From the NCBI RefSeq assembly GCF_023146395.1, contig NZ_JAGLCD010000002.1, forward strand, positions 102,639 through 166,638: DNA of 64,000 bases, given 5' to 3'. Both the position numbers and the translations under genes were made by a program. The stretch is from Aeromicrobium sp. Its GTDB lineage: Bacteria > Actinomycetota > Actinomycetes > Propionibacteriales > Nocardioidaceae. Each line of letters opens with the position of its first letter. The stretch's first letter is position 1. Under the pieces are notes generated by a model. It made no database searches, was not told the origin of the DNA, and saw only the letters and a list, made by a program, of their open reading frames with translations. Shown here piece after piece: positions 40,723 to 50,112 of the stretch.

Positions 40723-43202
40723 GCCCCTCGCACGAGGCACCCCCGGTGCACGAGTACCTCGACCGCACCCGTTTCCCCGTCGACGAGTGGCGCCTCGTCG
40801 AGCGGCGCTACGACGCCAGCGACCTCGGCGTCACCGAGACGCTGTTCGCGGTCGGCAACGGCTACCTCGGCCTGCGCGGCAATGTCGAGGAGGGCCGCGA
40901 CTCCCACGCGCACGGCACGTTCCTCAACGGCTTCCACGAGACCTGGCCCATCCGGCACGCCGAGGAGGCCTACGGCTTCGCCCGCGTCGGGCAGACCATC
41001 GTCAACGCCCCCGACGCCAAGGTCATCCGGCTCTACGTCGACGACGAGCCGCTGCTCCTGCCGATCGCCGACATCCTCGAGTACGAGCGGTCGATCGACT
41101 TCCGCGAGGGCGTCCTGCGCCGTGAGGTCGTGTGGCGCAGCCCGTCGGGCAAGCGGGTGCGGATCCGCTCGAGCCGCATGGTCTCGTTCCAGCAGCGCCA
41201 CCTGGCGGTCATGACCTTCGAGGTCACGATGCTCGACTCCGCCGCGCCGGTCGCAATCAGCTCGCAGATCCTCAACCGTCAGGACGGTGAGGACGAGTAC
41301 CACGTGCGGGCCAAGTCGATGGGCGAGGGCGTCGACCCGCGCAAGGCGGAGGCGCTCGAGCGCCGCGTGCTCGACCCGCAGCACAGCCGCGGCAGCCTCG
41401 AGGACGGCCGGGTCGAGCTCGGCTTCCGCACCCACGACAGCGGCATGACCCTGGCCGTCGCGGCCGACCACCGGCTCGAGACGGCCAACCGCAGCACGAC
41501 CCAGATCACGGTCGAGGACGACCTGGCCAAGATGACCTTCCGGGTCGACGCCCAGCCCGGCGAGCCCATCACGCTGACCAAGGTCGTGGCGTACCACACC
41601 TCGCGCGGCGTGCCGGTGCGCGAGCTGGTCGACCGGTGCCGGCGCACGCTCGACCGTGTCCGCGAGGACGGCCTCGAGCAGCAGCTGGACGACCAGCGGG
41701 CGTGGCTCGACGACTTCTGGGCCCGCTCCGACGTCGAGATCCCTGGCCAGCCCGAGGTGCAGCAGGCCGTGCGCTGGAACCTGTTCCAGGTGCTGCAGGC
41801 CTCGGCCCGCGCCGAGGGCAACGGCATCCCCGCCAAGGGCGTCACCGGCTCGGGCTACAGCGGGCACTACTTCTGGGACACCGAGATCTACGCCCTGCCG
41901 TTCCTGACCTACACGACCCCGCGGATCGCCCGCTCGGCGCTGCGCTTCCGGTACACGCTGCTGGAGTCCGCCCGTCGGCGGGCGCGCGAGCTGGCGCAGC
42001 AGGGCGCGCTCTACGCGTGGCGCACGATCAACGGTGAGGAGGCCTCGGCCTACTACGCGGCCGGCACGGCGCAGTACCACATCGACGCCGACATCTCCTT
42101 CGCCCTGGACAAGTACGTGCAGGCCACGGGCGACACCGACTTCCTGGTCCGCGAGGGCATCGACATCCTGGTCGAGACGGCCCGCATGTTCGTCGACCTC
42201 GGCTTCTGGCGCTCGGAGGAGGACGGCTCGTTCCACATCCACGGCGTCACGGGCCCCGACGAGTACACGACCGTCGTCAACGACAACCTGTTCACCAACG
42301 TCATGGCGCGTTTCAACCTCGCGAGCGCCGCCGCGTCGGTCCGCGAGCTCGCCGCGCGCGACGGCCTGGAGTACGACCAGGTCGTGCAGCGCCTCGGCCT
42401 GACCGACGACGAGGTCGCCTCCTGGGAGCAGGCCGCCATCGACATGGCGATCCCCTTCGACGAGCACCTGGGCATCCACCCGCAGGACTTCCACTTTCTC
42501 GACCGTGAGGTGTGGGACCTCGACAACACCCCGCTCGACAAGCGCCCCCTGTTGCTGAACTACCACCCGCTCGTGATCTACCGCTTCCAGGTGCTCAAGC
42601 AGGCCGACGTCGTGCTGGCGCTGTTCCTGCAGGGCGACCAGTTCACGCCGGAGCAGAAGCGGGCCGACTTCGAGTACTACGACCCGATCACGACGGGCGA
42701 CTCGACGCTGTCGGCCGTCGTCCAGTCGATCATCGCGGCGGAGGTCGGGTACGCCGACCTCGCGTATCGGTACTTCCTGTCGGCGCTGTACGTCGACCTC
42801 GCCGACCGTCACGCCAACACCTCCGACGGCGTGCACGTCGCGTCCACGGGCGGTGTGTGGAGCGCGCTGGCCTCCGGCTTCGGCGGCTTTCGCGACCACG
42901 GTGGCGAGTTCACGATCGACCCGCGCCTGCCCGAGAGCTGGCACGAGCTGACGTACCGCGTCACGCTGCGGGGCACGCGGGTCCGGGTCACGGTGCGCGA
43001 CTGCGAGGTCGAGCTCGTGGTCGAGGACGGTGAGAGCGCCGAGCTCTCGGTGCGGGGTGAGCCGCTCGTCGTGAAGATGGGCGCGCCCGTCACGGTCGCG
43101 CTGCGCGATCAGGGTCCGCGCCTGGCCGGCCAGCCGAAGCCGGTCCCCGGACGCCAGCGCGGCGACGGGTCGGTCATCACCGCCACGGTGCCCGGCACCT
43201 GA
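40719..43202 (+). CDS. Glycoside hydrolase family 65 disaccharide phosphorylase
   Basis: This is an 827-residue inverting phosphorylase acting on maltose, trehalose, kojibiose or a related disaccharide to give glucose and beta-glucose-1-phosphate. The N-terminal beta-sandwich starts VERRYDASDLGVTETLFAVGNGYLGLRGN. The (alpha/alpha)6 barrel includes SGYSGHYFWDTEIYALPFL and the general acid Glu in HIHGVTGPDEYTTVVNDN near residue 510. The phosphate-binding ATTG-like stretch is VHVASTGGVW. A small beta domain ends the protein. The exact substrate cannot be read from sequence. It is co-translated with beta-phosphoglucomutase, forming a complete salvage route. Confidence 0.94.
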   Translation: MSPSHEAPPVHEYLDRTRFPVDEWRLVERRYDASDLGVTETLFAVGNGYLGLRGNVEEGRDSHAHGTFLNGFHETWPIRHAEEAYGFARVGQTIVNAPDAKVIRLYVDDEPLLLPIADILEYERSIDFREGVLRREVVWRSPSGKRVRIRSSRMVSFQQRHLAVMTFEVTMLDSAAPVAISSQILNRQDGEDEYHVRAKSMGEGVDPRKAEALERRVLDPQHSRGSLEDGRVELGFRTHDSGMTLAVAADHRLETANRSTTQITVEDDLAKMTFRVDAQPGEPITLTKVVAYHTSRGVPVRELVDRCRRTLDRVREDGLEQQLDDQRAWLDDFWARSDVEIPGQPEVQQAVRWNLFQVLQASARAEGNGIPAKGVTGSGYSGHYFWDTEIYALPFLTYTTPRIARSALRFRYTLLESARRRARELAQQGALYAWRTINGEEASAYYAAGTAQYHIDADISFALDKYVQATGDTDFLVREGIDILVETARMFVDLGFWRSEEDGSFHIHGVTGPDEYTTVVNDNLFTNVMARFNLASAAASVRELAARDGLEYDQVVQRLGLTDDEVASWEQAAIDMAIPFDEHLGIHPQDFHFLDREVWDLDNTPLDKRPLLLNYHPLVIYRFQVLKQADVVLALFLQGDQFTPEQKRADFEYYDPITTGDSTLSAVVQSIIAAEVGYADLAYRYFLSALYVDLADRHANTSDGVHVASTGGVWSALASGFGGFRDHGGEFTIDPRLPESWHELTYRVTLRGTRVRVTVRDCEVELVVEDGESAELSVRGEPLVVKMGAPVTVALRDQGPRLAGQPKPVPGRQRGDGSVITATVPGT

Positions 43203-43265
43203 CCGAGCCCCGGGATTTCAGGCAGAACGCCAGACATCGGACGGCGGGTCCGTCACAATCGGGGC

Positions 43266-43652
43266 ATGTTCACGGTGTCCTGGCGCTTGGCCGACGGCAC
43301 AGCCGGCGGCGTCGAGGTGCGCGGGCGTGACCGCTTCAGCTTCGGCCGCCAGGGCTGCACCGTCGAGCTCGACCTGCCCGGACTGAGCCGCGAGGCGCTC
43401 GTCGTGCGCGACACCGCTCCCGGGCCGGTGGTCTTTCGGGGACAGCGCGACAACGGCGCGTTCGTGGCGCTCGTGACGCTGCTGGGTCAGCGCCGCTGGC
43501 TCGAGGAGGGCACGGCCGCCAACCTGACGGCCGACGCCAACCGGGTCGAGCTGCACCTGGCCGGGGAGGTCGTGTTCACGGCTGACATCAGCTTCGGCAT
43601 CCGGCCGCGGACCTTCGAGCGCCTCCTCCCCGAGAGCGCCACCCCCGCCTAA
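43266..43652 (+). CDS. Hypothetical protein, weakly FHA-like (128 aa)
   Basis: This is a 128-residue cytoplasmic protein, all-beta in appearance. The stretch GRDRFSFGRQGCTVELDLPGLSREALVVRDTAPGPVVFRG has the spacing of an FHA beginning (GR...S..H), but the canonical Arg-Ser-His and STNG motifs are not all there. Pocket function is therefore doubtful. It may be a degenerate FHA or unrelated beta-sandwich protein. The ATG follows GGGG in a 63-base gap after the GH65 gene. The gene ends before an inverted-repeat spacer. Confidence 0.6.
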   Translation: MFTVSWRLADGTAGGVEVRGRDRFSFGRQGCTVELDLPGLSREALVVRDTAPGPVVFRGQRDNGAFVALVTLLGQRRWLEEGTAANLTADANRVELHLAGEVVFTADISFGIRPRTFERLLPESATPA

Positions 43653-43666
43653 GCCTCCCCACCACC

Positions 43667-43778
43667 CGAGGGGCGGTGAGTCCTCCACCCGAGACGGTGA
43701 GTCCTCCACGCTCTGAGCGCTGAGGCGGTGGATCACCCACCGCCCCTACGGGCGCGGTGGAACACTCACCGCCCCTCG
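43667..43778. repeat. Nested inverted repeats: four copies of a 13-base half-palindrome inside a 15-bp stem
   Basis: GTGAGTCCTCCAC occurs at 43676-43688 and 43697-43709. Its reversed relatives GTGGATCACCCAC and GTGGAACACTCAC are at 43728-43740 and 43757-43769. The outer arms 43667-43681 and 43764-43778 pair perfectly over 15 bp. The element lies between convergent genes. Confidence 0.7.
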
Positions 43779-43809
43779 CTGGTGGGCGGGGCGGCGTGGG
43801 TCAGCCGCG

Positions 43810-45420
43810 TCAGACCGACGAGGTGGGCACGACCGGTACCCGCACCAGCACGACGCCGGGGCGGATCTCGGCGGTGATCTCGGTGCCGTCGCCGACGGGG
43901 TCGCCGTCGAGCTGCATCGGTGTCGACGACCCGGCCGTGATGTGCACCGTGCGGCCGGTGAACCGGGCGAACCGCTCGGTGTTGCGCTTGCGGCGGGTGA
44001 TGACCTTCCACGCGATGCCGAGCCAGCCGAGGAACCGGCGCGGCGCGAGCACCACGACGTCGAGCTCGCCGTCGTCGATCACGGCCTCGGGAAGCAGCGG
44101 GATGCCGGCCTGCAGGAAGCCGACGTTGCCGATCACGACGGTGCGGGCCCGCATCTTGACGGGCTCGGCGTCGTCGACCGTGATCGTGACCTTCATGCCG
44201 GGGAAGCGCAGCGCCTTGATGCCGGACACGAAGTACGCGAGGTATCCGACACGCTTCTTCAGGTCGTCGTCGACACCGGTCATGATCATGGCGTCCATGC
44301 CGAGACCGGCCATGACCAGGAAGGACGTGTCGACCCCGGAGTCGGTGCGGTAGCGCGCCAGGTCGATGGCCTTGTCCTGGCCGCCGAACGCGACGTCCAG
44401 GGCGTCGCGCCAGTTGAGGGGGATGCCGAGGTTGCGGGCCAGGAGGTTGCCGGTGCCGTGCGGGATGACCCCGATCGCCACGCCCGTGCGCGCGGCTTCC
44501 TCGCACACTGCGCGGACCGTGCCGTCGCCCCCGGCGGCGATGATCAGGTCGACCCCGGCCGAGAGGGCCTGCAACGTCTGGCCGTAGCCCGGGTCCTCGA
44601 CCGTCGTCTCGAACCAGAGCGGCTCGCTCCAGCCGTGCGTGGCCGCCGCGGTCCGAACCCGCGCCTTGAAGGCCTCGACCTCGCCGACCTTGGAGGGGTT
44701 GAGGATCACCGCGGCCTGGCGTGCGCCGGTGCCGGTGAGCATCGCGAGCTCCGACGGCAGACGGGTGGCGTCGGTCGCGATCAGGATCCAGAGCGCCAGG
44801 GTCGCGCCGGCGCCGAACGCCAGGCCGGCGACGACGTCGGTGGGGTAGTGGACGCCGAGGAGCACGCGGCTGGCGGCGACGGCGACAGCGAGGAGCGACC
44901 ACACCGTGATCAGGAGGCGGCGCTTCGCCCCGCGGCCGGTCGTGATGATCGTGAGCAGGGTCGCGATGACGAGCAGCATCCCCGCGCCGGCGGAGTGGCC
45001 CGACGGGAACGACCAGCCGCCGATGTCGTGCAGCTCGCCGAGCGAGGGCGGGCGGGGGCGCTCGACGAGCGACTTGAGGGCCGGGTTGCCGAGCAGAACC
45101 ACGAGACCGCTCGTGACGATCCACGTGGCGATACGCCACTCGCGGCGCCACGCGGCCCAGCCCGCGACCAGGATCAGGACGAGCACGACCGGCCCCGTGG
45201 CGAAGGCCGCGGCGAGCGCCTCACAGACGCGCAGGAGCCAGGTCGTGTCTGCGGTGAGGGCGACGGCATCCAGGGAGACGGCGCGGTCGAGATCGCCCAG
45301 CGGGTCCCAGCCCGCCGCGACCTCGATCGTCAGCAGGACCAGCAGCAGGGCGAGGCACGCCAGCACGACCGACAGCACTCCCCCCCGGCTCGGCTCGGCG
45401 CGGCGCAGGTCGACCGACAC
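43810..45420 (-). CDS. PAP2 phosphatase - diacylglycerol-kinase-type lipid kinase fusion
   Basis: This is a 536-residue two-enzyme membrane protein. Residues about 10-235 form a PAP2 domain with five or six helices and all three acid-phosphatase motifs: [14 protein letters not shown] and [13 protein letters not shown]. The cytoplasmic DAGK catalytic domain follows (about 245-535), with ILNPSKVG, the nucleotide motif AAGGDGTVR, and [14 protein letters not shown]. The fusion could phosphorylate and dephosphorylate lipid or polyprenol substrates at the membrane. The start is the GTG at 45420, 8 bases after GGGAGG. It is divergent from serS. Confidence 0.9.
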   Translation of the reverse strand: MSVDLRRAEPSRGGVLSVVLACLALLLVLLTIEVAAGWDPLGDLDRAVSLDAVALTADTTWLLRVCEALAAAFATGPVVLVLILVAGWAAWRREWRIATWIVTSGLVVLLGNPALKSLVERPRPPSLGELHDIGGWSFPSGHSAGAGMLLVIATLLTIITTGRGAKRRLLITVWSLLAVAVAASRVLLGVHYPTDVVAGLAFGAGATLALWILIATDATRLPSELAMLTGTGARQAAVILNPSKVGEVEAFKARVRTAAATHGWSEPLWFETTVEDPGYGQTLQALSAGVDLIIAAGGDGTVRAVCEEAARTGVAIGVIPHGTGNLLARNLGIPLNWRDALDVAFGGQDKAIDLARYRTDSGVDTSFLVMAGLGMDAMIMTGVDDDLKKRVGYLAYFVSGIKALRFPGMKVTITVDDAEPVKMRARTVVIGNVGFLQAGIPLLPEAVIDDGELDVVVLAPRRFLGWLGIAWKVITRRKRNTERFARFTGRTVHITAGSSTPMQLDGDPVGDGTEITAEIRPGVVLVRVPVVPTSSV

Positions 45421-45549
45421 GTGTTTCCTCCCCTGGCGCGCCCGGTGCGTGCCTCGGCAATCGTAACGGCGGGGCTCCCGAGCGGCCGTGCCCCGGGATC
45501 CGGTTCGGCCCGCCGGGGCAGGGGTTCGCCCGGCCGATACGCTGACCGG

Positions 45550-46833
45550 GTGATCGATCCCCGCCTGCTCCGTGACGATCCTGACGCCGTGCGCACGTCG
45601 CTGCGCCGACGGGGCGAGTCGCCCGACAAGGTCGACGCCCTCGTGGCCGCCGACGCCGCCCGTCGCTCCGCGATCGCGCAGTTCGAGGCGCTGCGCGCCG
45701 AGCAGAAGCAGATCGGTCGCCAGGTCGCCCAGGCCTCGGGTGACGAGAAGACGGCCCTGCTCGAGCGCACCAAGGCGCTCAGCGCGCAGGTCAAGGAGGC
45801 CGATGCCGAGCAGGCGCGGGCCTCCGAGGAGTTTGACGGTCTGCTCCGCTCGCTGCCCAACCTGGTCGCGCCCGAGGCACCCGAGGGCGGCGAGGACGAC
45901 TTCACGGTCCTCGACGTCGTCGGCACCCCCCGCGACTTCGCGGCCGAGGGGTTCACGCCGCGCGACCACCTCGAGATCGGGCAGCTGCTCGGCGCGATCG
46001 ACATCGAGCGAGGCGCGAAGGTCTCCGGCTCGCGCTTCTACTACCTCACGGGCGTGGGCGCGATGCTCGAGCTCGCCCTGGTGCAGCTCGCGATGTCGAC
46101 GGCCCAGAAGTGGGGCTTCACCCCGATGATCCCGCCGGCGCTGGTGCGCTCGCGGGCCATGGAGGGCACCGGCTTCCTCGGCCAGGCTGCCGACGACGTC
46201 TACCACCTCGAGAAGGACGACCTCTACCTCGTCGGCACCTCGGAGGTGCCGCTCGCGGCGTACCACTCCGACGAGATCCTCGACGCATCCTCGCTGCCGC
46301 GCCGGTACGCCGCCTTCAGCCCCTGCTACCGCCGCGAGGCCGGATCGCACGGCAAGGACACCCGAGGCATCTTCCGCGTGCACTGGTTCGACAAGGTCGA
46401 GATGTTCACCTACACGACCCTCGAGGAGTCCTACGCCGAGCACGAGCGCCTGCTCGGCTGGGAACGTGAGTGGCTCGACGCCCTCGAGCTGCCCTACCGC
46501 GTCATCGACGTGGCCACGGGCGATCTCGGCTCCTCGGCCATCCGCAAGTTCGACTGCGAGGCCTGGGTCCCGACGCAGGAGCGCTACCGCGAGGTCAGCT
46601 CCACCTCCAACTGCACCGAGTACCAGGCGCGGCGTCTGGACATCCGGGTGCGCGGCACTGCGTCCGACGGAGGGGGGAGCACCGGTCCGGCCGCCACGCT
46701 CAACGGCACCCTCTGTGCCATGACCCGCACGATCGTGGCGCTGTTCGAGAACGGTCAGCAGGCCGACGGCTCGGTCGCTCTGCCGAAGGCGCTGCACCCG
46801 TTCCTCGGCCCGGTCCTGAAGCCGGTCGCATGA
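45550..46833 (+). CDS. serS: Seryl-tRNA synthetase
   Basis: This 427-residue class II synthetase charges tRNA-Ser. The N-terminal coiled-coil arm (about 30-100, alternating charged/hydrophobic with [34 protein letters not shown] helices) contacts the long variable arm of the tRNA. Motif 2 is [20 protein letters not shown], and motif 3 is near [19 protein letters not shown]. The GTG at 45550 gives the conserved [12 protein letters not shown] start. The stop overlaps the next gene by four bases. Two tRNA-Ser genes are encoded 5-6 kb away. Confidence 0.97.
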   Translation: MIDPRLLRDDPDAVRTSLRRRGESPDKVDALVAADAARRSAIAQFEALRAEQKQIGRQVAQASGDEKTALLERTKALSAQVKEADAEQARASEEFDGLLRSLPNLVAPEAPEGGEDDFTVLDVVGTPRDFAAEGFTPRDHLEIGQLLGAIDIERGAKVSGSRFYYLTGVGAMLELALVQLAMSTAQKWGFTPMIPPALVRSRAMEGTGFLGQAADDVYHLEKDDLYLVGTSEVPLAAYHSDEILDASSLPRRYAAFSPCYRREAGSHGKDTRGIFRVHWFDKVEMFTYTTLEESYAEHERLLGWEREWLDALELPYRVIDVATGDLGSSAIRKFDCEAWVPTQERYREVSSTSNCTEYQARRLDIRVRGTASDGGGSTGPAATLNGTLCAMTRTIVALFENGQQADGSVALPKALHPFLGPVLKPVA

Positions 46834-47615
46834 GCGACTGGCGGCCCCGGCTCGTCGCGCTGGACGTCGACGGCACGCTCGTCAACGGGCGCAACGAGAT
46901 GAGCCCGGTCGTGCGCGAGACCGTGCGCGCGCTGCGGGAGAAGGACATCGAGGTCGTCATCTCCACCGGACGCTCGGTGCCGGGCGTCATGGACACCGCC
47001 GACAAGCTCGGCTTCGAGCGGGGGTACGCGATCGGCAGCAACGGCTCGCTCGTCTTCACCTACCGGCCCACCGAGATGCTGCGGGCCGTCACGTTCGACG
47101 CCTCCGAGGCCGTGCGGTCGATCCTCGACCGCATGCCCGACGTGCTCGTGGCGGTGGAGGAGGTCGGCGTCGGCTACCGCGTCAACCGGGCCTTCCCGTC
47201 CGACGAGCTCGGCGGCACCATCACGGTGCAGAGCGTCGAGGAGCTCATCGGGGAGCCGGTCACGCGCGTCATCATCCGCTCGCCCGAGCACAGCACGGAG
47301 GAGTTCCGGGAGGTCGTGACCGATCTCGGTCTGACCGACACGAACTACTACATCGGGTACACCGCGTGGCTCGACATCGCCCCGATGGGCACGTCGAAGG
47401 CGTCCGGCCTCGACTTCCTGTGCGACCACCTGGGCATCGCCCAGTCCGACGTGCTCGCGGTCGGTGACGGCAACAACGACATCGAGATGCTGACGTGGGC
47501 GGGCCGTGGTGTCGCGATGGGTCAGGCGCTCGACGAGGTCATCGCGGTCGCCGACGACGTCACCGGATCGATCGACGACGACGGTGTCGTCGACGTGCTC
47601 CGGCCGTACCTCTGA
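46830..47615 (+). CDS. HAD hydrolase, Cof-type phosphatase
   Basis: This is a 261-residue HAD-IIB (Cof-like) phosphatase. [12 protein letters not shown] supplies the nucleophile Asp and acid Asp, VISTGRS is motif II, and [13 protein letters not shown] is motif IV, with a C2B cap in between. Such enzymes act on small sugar phosphates or flavin phosphates. It is translationally coupled to serS through an ATGA overlap, an arrangement common in actinobacteria with no established reason. The substrate is unknown. Confidence 0.9.
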   Translation: MSDWRPRLVALDVDGTLVNGRNEMSPVVRETVRALREKDIEVVISTGRSVPGVMDTADKLGFERGYAIGSNGSLVFTYRPTEMLRAVTFDASEAVRSILDRMPDVLVAVEEVGVGYRVNRAFPSDELGGTITVQSVEELIGEPVTRVIIRSPEHSTEEFREVVTDLGLTDTNYYIGYTAWLDIAPMGTSKASGLDFLCDHLGIAQSDVLAVGDGNNDIEMLTWAGRGVAMGQALDEVIAVADDVTGSIDDDGVVDVLRPYL

Positions 47616-47657
47616 CCCGCGCCGCCCCGAGGTGCCGGGGCGGTCGAGAACGCCTGG

Positions 47658-48224
47658 TCAGCCGACCTGCATGAGGCGCCGGCCGGACTCCAGGTCGTCG
47701 AACGCGTCGAGCACCTGGTCGACGCTCGGCACCAGGACGACCAGGTCGGTGACCTCGGACCCGGCCTGCTGCCGCGCGCGGCGCAGGTGGCGCTTGATCG
47801 TCGACGTGGAGCAGCCCAGACGCTCGGCCAGCTGCTGGCACGTGTCGTCGGGGTGCGACTGACGCGTCGCGAGCACCGTGGCGTGGTCGACCGGTCCCCC
47901 GCCGAGCCGGGCCGCGCCGAAGCTCGCGATCTCCGTGTCGGCGACCGAGACGCCGAGCCGGCGACGCAGGTCCTGGCGGTCGGACTCGGTGGTGCACGCC
48001 ACGAAACCGGAGACGTTGACCTCCACGACCGCCCGGTACAGGCAGTCGGTGAAGATCGGGCAGGCCGCGCAGCGACGGTGCGCCTCGGCACGCTTGCGCG
48101 CGACCTCGCGCCGCATCGCTGCGGTCAGGCCGTGTCTCCCGAGTGGCGTCTCCAGCGCGTCGTCGAGAAAGGTCATCGGGTCGTCTGCGCACGCGGGTAC
48201 GACAGAATCATCGACGATGGTCAT
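47658..48224 (-). CDS. WhiB-like iron-sulfur protein fused to a C-terminal helix-turn-helix
   Basis: This is a 188-residue protein. Four cysteines fit a WhiB [4Fe-4S] site: C12, then C52-x2-C55-x5-C61 (CAACPIFTDC). The gap between the first two is longer than usual. The WhiB turn motif G(V/I)WGG...ER appears as GFVACTTESDR (residues 73-83), with Trp and both Gly replaced. Residues 126-149 (DDTCQQLAERLGCSTSTIKRHLRR) form a sigma/LuxR-like helix-turn-helix not present in classical Wbl proteins. It is probably a redox-sensitive DNA-binding regulator. It converges on the HAD gene. Confidence 0.78.
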   Translation of the reverse strand: MTIVDDSVVPACADDPMTFLDDALETPLGRHGLTAAMRREVARKRAEAHRRCAACPIFTDCLYRAVVEVNVSGFVACTTESDRQDLRRRLGVSVADTEIASFGAARLGGGPVDHATVLATRQSHPDDTCQQLAERLGCSTSTIKRHLRRARQQAGSEVTDLVVLVPSVDQVLDAFDDLESGRRLMQVG

Positions 48225-48263
48225 GGGCTCCCTCTTCCCTGAACCGATCGAACGACGGTGACT

Positions 48264-48776
48264 CTACAGGTACATCCCCCCGCTGGCGCCGTTTTCGCCG
48301 GTTTGGTGACCTTGGGCACCGGAGGGGTCGTTTGACGCCGGTAGCGCCAGTCGCATGGTCTGGAGCTGCGACTGGGCCTGCACCTGCTGGGCGTACAGCG
48401 CGGCCTGGATCCCGTGGAAGAGGCCCTCGAGCCACCCGACGAGCTGGGCCTGCGCGATCCGGAGCTCACCCTCCGACGGCGACGCCGCCTCGAACGGGCG
48501 GCTCAGCCGGGACAGCTCGTCGACGAGCTCGGGCGCCAGGCCCTCCTTGAGCTCGGTGATCGACTGCTCGTGGATCTCGCGCAGTCGGGCGCGGCTCGCG
48601 TCGTCGAGCGGAGCGGCCTTCACCTCCTCGAGGAGCTGACGGATCATGCCGCCGATGCGCATGACCTTGGCGGGCTGCTCGACCAGGTCGGTCAACGGTG
48701 TCGTGGAGGACTCGTCGTCCTCCGGGACCGCGACGGGACTGCCGTCGGGGCCGATCGTCATGGGTGTCTCGCTCAT
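48264..48776 (-). CDS. bpa: Bacterial proteasome activator Bpa (DUF2587)
   Basis: This 170-residue helical ring-forming activator of the 20S proteasome works independently of ATP. The central four-helix region (about 30-140) contains VMRIGGMIRQLLEEVKAAPLD, LREIHEQSITELKEGLAPEL and GWLEGLFHGIQAALYAQQ. Flexible acidic N-terminal and Gly/Ser-rich C-terminal tails flank it. The protein ends GGMYL, corresponding to the C-terminal hydrophobic-Tyr-X docking motif that opens the proteasome gate. Its presence implies that the organism has a 20S proteasome, encoded elsewhere. Confidence 0.92.
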   Translation of the reverse strand: MSETPMTIGPDGSPVAVPEDDESSTTPLTDLVEQPAKVMRIGGMIRQLLEEVKAAPLDDASRARLREIHEQSITELKEGLAPELVDELSRLSRPFEAASPSEGELRIAQAQLVGWLEGLFHGIQAALYAQQVQAQSQLQTMRLALPASNDPSGAQGHQTGENGASGGMYL

Positions 48777-48810
48777 GCTCCCACCCTAGGACGGCGGCGG
48801 AACCACCTGC

Positions 48811-48890
48811 TGGTCGAGTGGGTGAGGGCGGTCGCGCCCGAACCCGTGGGGGTACCTCCCAGGACGAAGTCCTAGGGGGAGCGAGACCCG
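48811..48890 (-). repeat. Dispersed ~80-base intergenic repeat, copy 2
   Basis: Reverse-strand copy of the repeats at 26475 and 56617, including AGGAC-GAA-GTCCT and GGTACCTCCC. It is part of the gene-free stretch 48777-49083. That stretch also holds GGTCTCGATACGGCCGCTCGCAGAGC (48926-48951, shared with the right end of the window) and a 40-base tandem repeat. Confidence 0.75.
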
Positions 48891-48962
48891 GTCAGCCCAT
48901 GGTCGACGTCCGGGTCAGGTGCGGGGGTCTCGATACGGCCGCTCGCAGAGCTCGCACCCACT

Positions 48963-49082
48963 CGACCACCGGGTGGTTCGGCCCGGCGTGGTTGATCCTC
49001 CCCGACCACCGGGTGGTGCGGCCCGGCGTGGTTGCTCCTCCCCGACCACCGGGTGGTGCGGCCCGGCGTGGTTGCTCCTCCC
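48963..49082. repeat. Tandem repeat, three 40-base units
   Basis: Units start at 48963, 49003 and 49043. The second and third are identical, and the first differs at two positions. Each starts CGACCACCGGGTGGT (a palindrome) and ends GCTCCTCCC. The array ends 1 base before the quinone-oxidoreductase stop codon. Confidence 0.9.
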
Positions 49083-49083
49083 C

Positions 49084-50073
49084 CTACGGCAGGAGGACCA
49101 GCTTGCCGATGTGCGACGACGCCTCCATGACGCGGTGCGCGTCGGCCACCTCGTCGAGCGCGAACGTCTGGTGCACGACGGGCCGTAGCGCGCCGCTCTC
49201 GACCCACGGCCAGGCGTGCTCGACGAGGTCGGCCATGATCGCGGACTTCTCCTCGCTCGGGCGTGCCCGCAGCGAGGTGGCCGCCACCGAGGCGCGCTTG
49301 GTGAGCAGGACCCCGAGGTTGAGCTCGGCCTTGACCCCACCCTGCATGCCGATGACCACGAGCCGCCCACCCGTGGCGAGAGCGCGGACGTTCTGGTCCA
49401 GGTACTTCGCGCCCATGTTGTCGAGGATGACGTCGGGGCGGAGGTCCTGCGCCGTCAACGCCTCCACGAAGTCCTGCTCGCGGTAGTTGATCGTGGCGGC
49501 GGCGCCGAGGTCGCGGCAGAACTGCGCCTTCTCCGGTGAACCGACCGTCACGACGACGCGTGCACCGTGAGCCACGGCCATCTGGATCGCCGTGGTGCCG
49601 ATGCCGCTGCCACCGCCGTGGACCAGGAGCGTCTCGCCGGGACGCAGCCCGGCGTGCATGAACACGTTCGACCACACCGTGGCCGCGGTCTCCACGAGCC
49701 CGCCGGCGGCGGCGTCGTCGAGCGCCGAGGGACGCGCGACGACCTGGCCGGCCGGAACCGCGACGTGCTCGGCGTACCCGCCGCCGGCCAGGAGGGCCAC
49801 GACGTCCTGCCCGACCCGCGCAGCATCGACGCCCGCGCCGACGGCGACGATCGTGCCGGCAGCCTCGAGCCCGAGCACGTCGGTGGCGCCCGGCGGGGGG
49901 TTGTAGAAGCCCTGCCGCTGCAGCACGTCGGCGCGGTTGACCCCCGCGGCGACCACGCGCACGAGCACCTCGCCCTCGGCCGGCTCGGGCACGGGGTGCT
50001 CGCCCACCACGAGGGCGTCGGCCTCGCCCGGGTCGGGGACGGTCACGGCGCGCATCAGGTCAGGGATCGTCAT
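49084..50073 (-). CDS. NAD(P)H-quinone oxidoreductase (zinc-less MDR, Qor-like)
   Basis: This is a 329-residue medium-chain reductase without zinc ligands. The N-terminal GroES-like fold has RVVAAGVNRADVLQRQGFYNPPPGATDVLGLEAAG, and the Rossmann cofactor site is LLVHGGGSGIGTTAIQMA near residue 150. It ends HIGKLVLLP, as in the PIG3/QOR group. It reduces quinones or enones with NADPH. An alternative start seven codons in (MRAVTV) is possible. It is divergent from the nitrilase gene with a 39-base gap, so the promoters must overlap. Confidence 0.9.
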   Translation of the reverse strand: MTIPDLMRAVTVPDPGEADALVVGEHPVPEPAEGEVLVRVVAAGVNRADVLQRQGFYNPPPGATDVLGLEAAGTIVAVGAGVDAARVGQDVVALLAGGGYAEHVAVPAGQVVARPSALDDAAAGGLVETAATVWSNVFMHAGLRPGETLLVHGGGSGIGTTAIQMAVAHGARVVVTVGSPEKAQFCRDLGAAATINYREQDFVEALTAQDLRPDVILDNMGAKYLDQNVRALATGGRLVVIGMQGGVKAELNLGVLLTKRASVAATSLRARPSEEKSAIMADLVEHAWPWVESGALRPVVHQTFALDEVADAHRVMEASSHIGKLVLLP

Positions 50074-50112
50074 GGCTGCGACGATAACTCGGAGCCCGCT
50101 AGCGTGGGCCTC

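Noticed and set aside
43266..43652. Functional FHA domain protein
   Set aside because: Only the first strands resemble FHA and the phosphothreonine-binding residues are incomplete, so it is listed as hypothetical.
43942..45549. Long in-frame extension upstream of serS
   Set aside because: The extension is antisense to the PAP2-lipid kinase gene and has shadow composition. Seryl-tRNA synthetase homology begins exactly at the GTG at 45550.
48963..49082. CRISPR array
   Set aside because: The 40-base units follow each other without unique spacers and no cas genes are present, so it is a plain tandem repeat.
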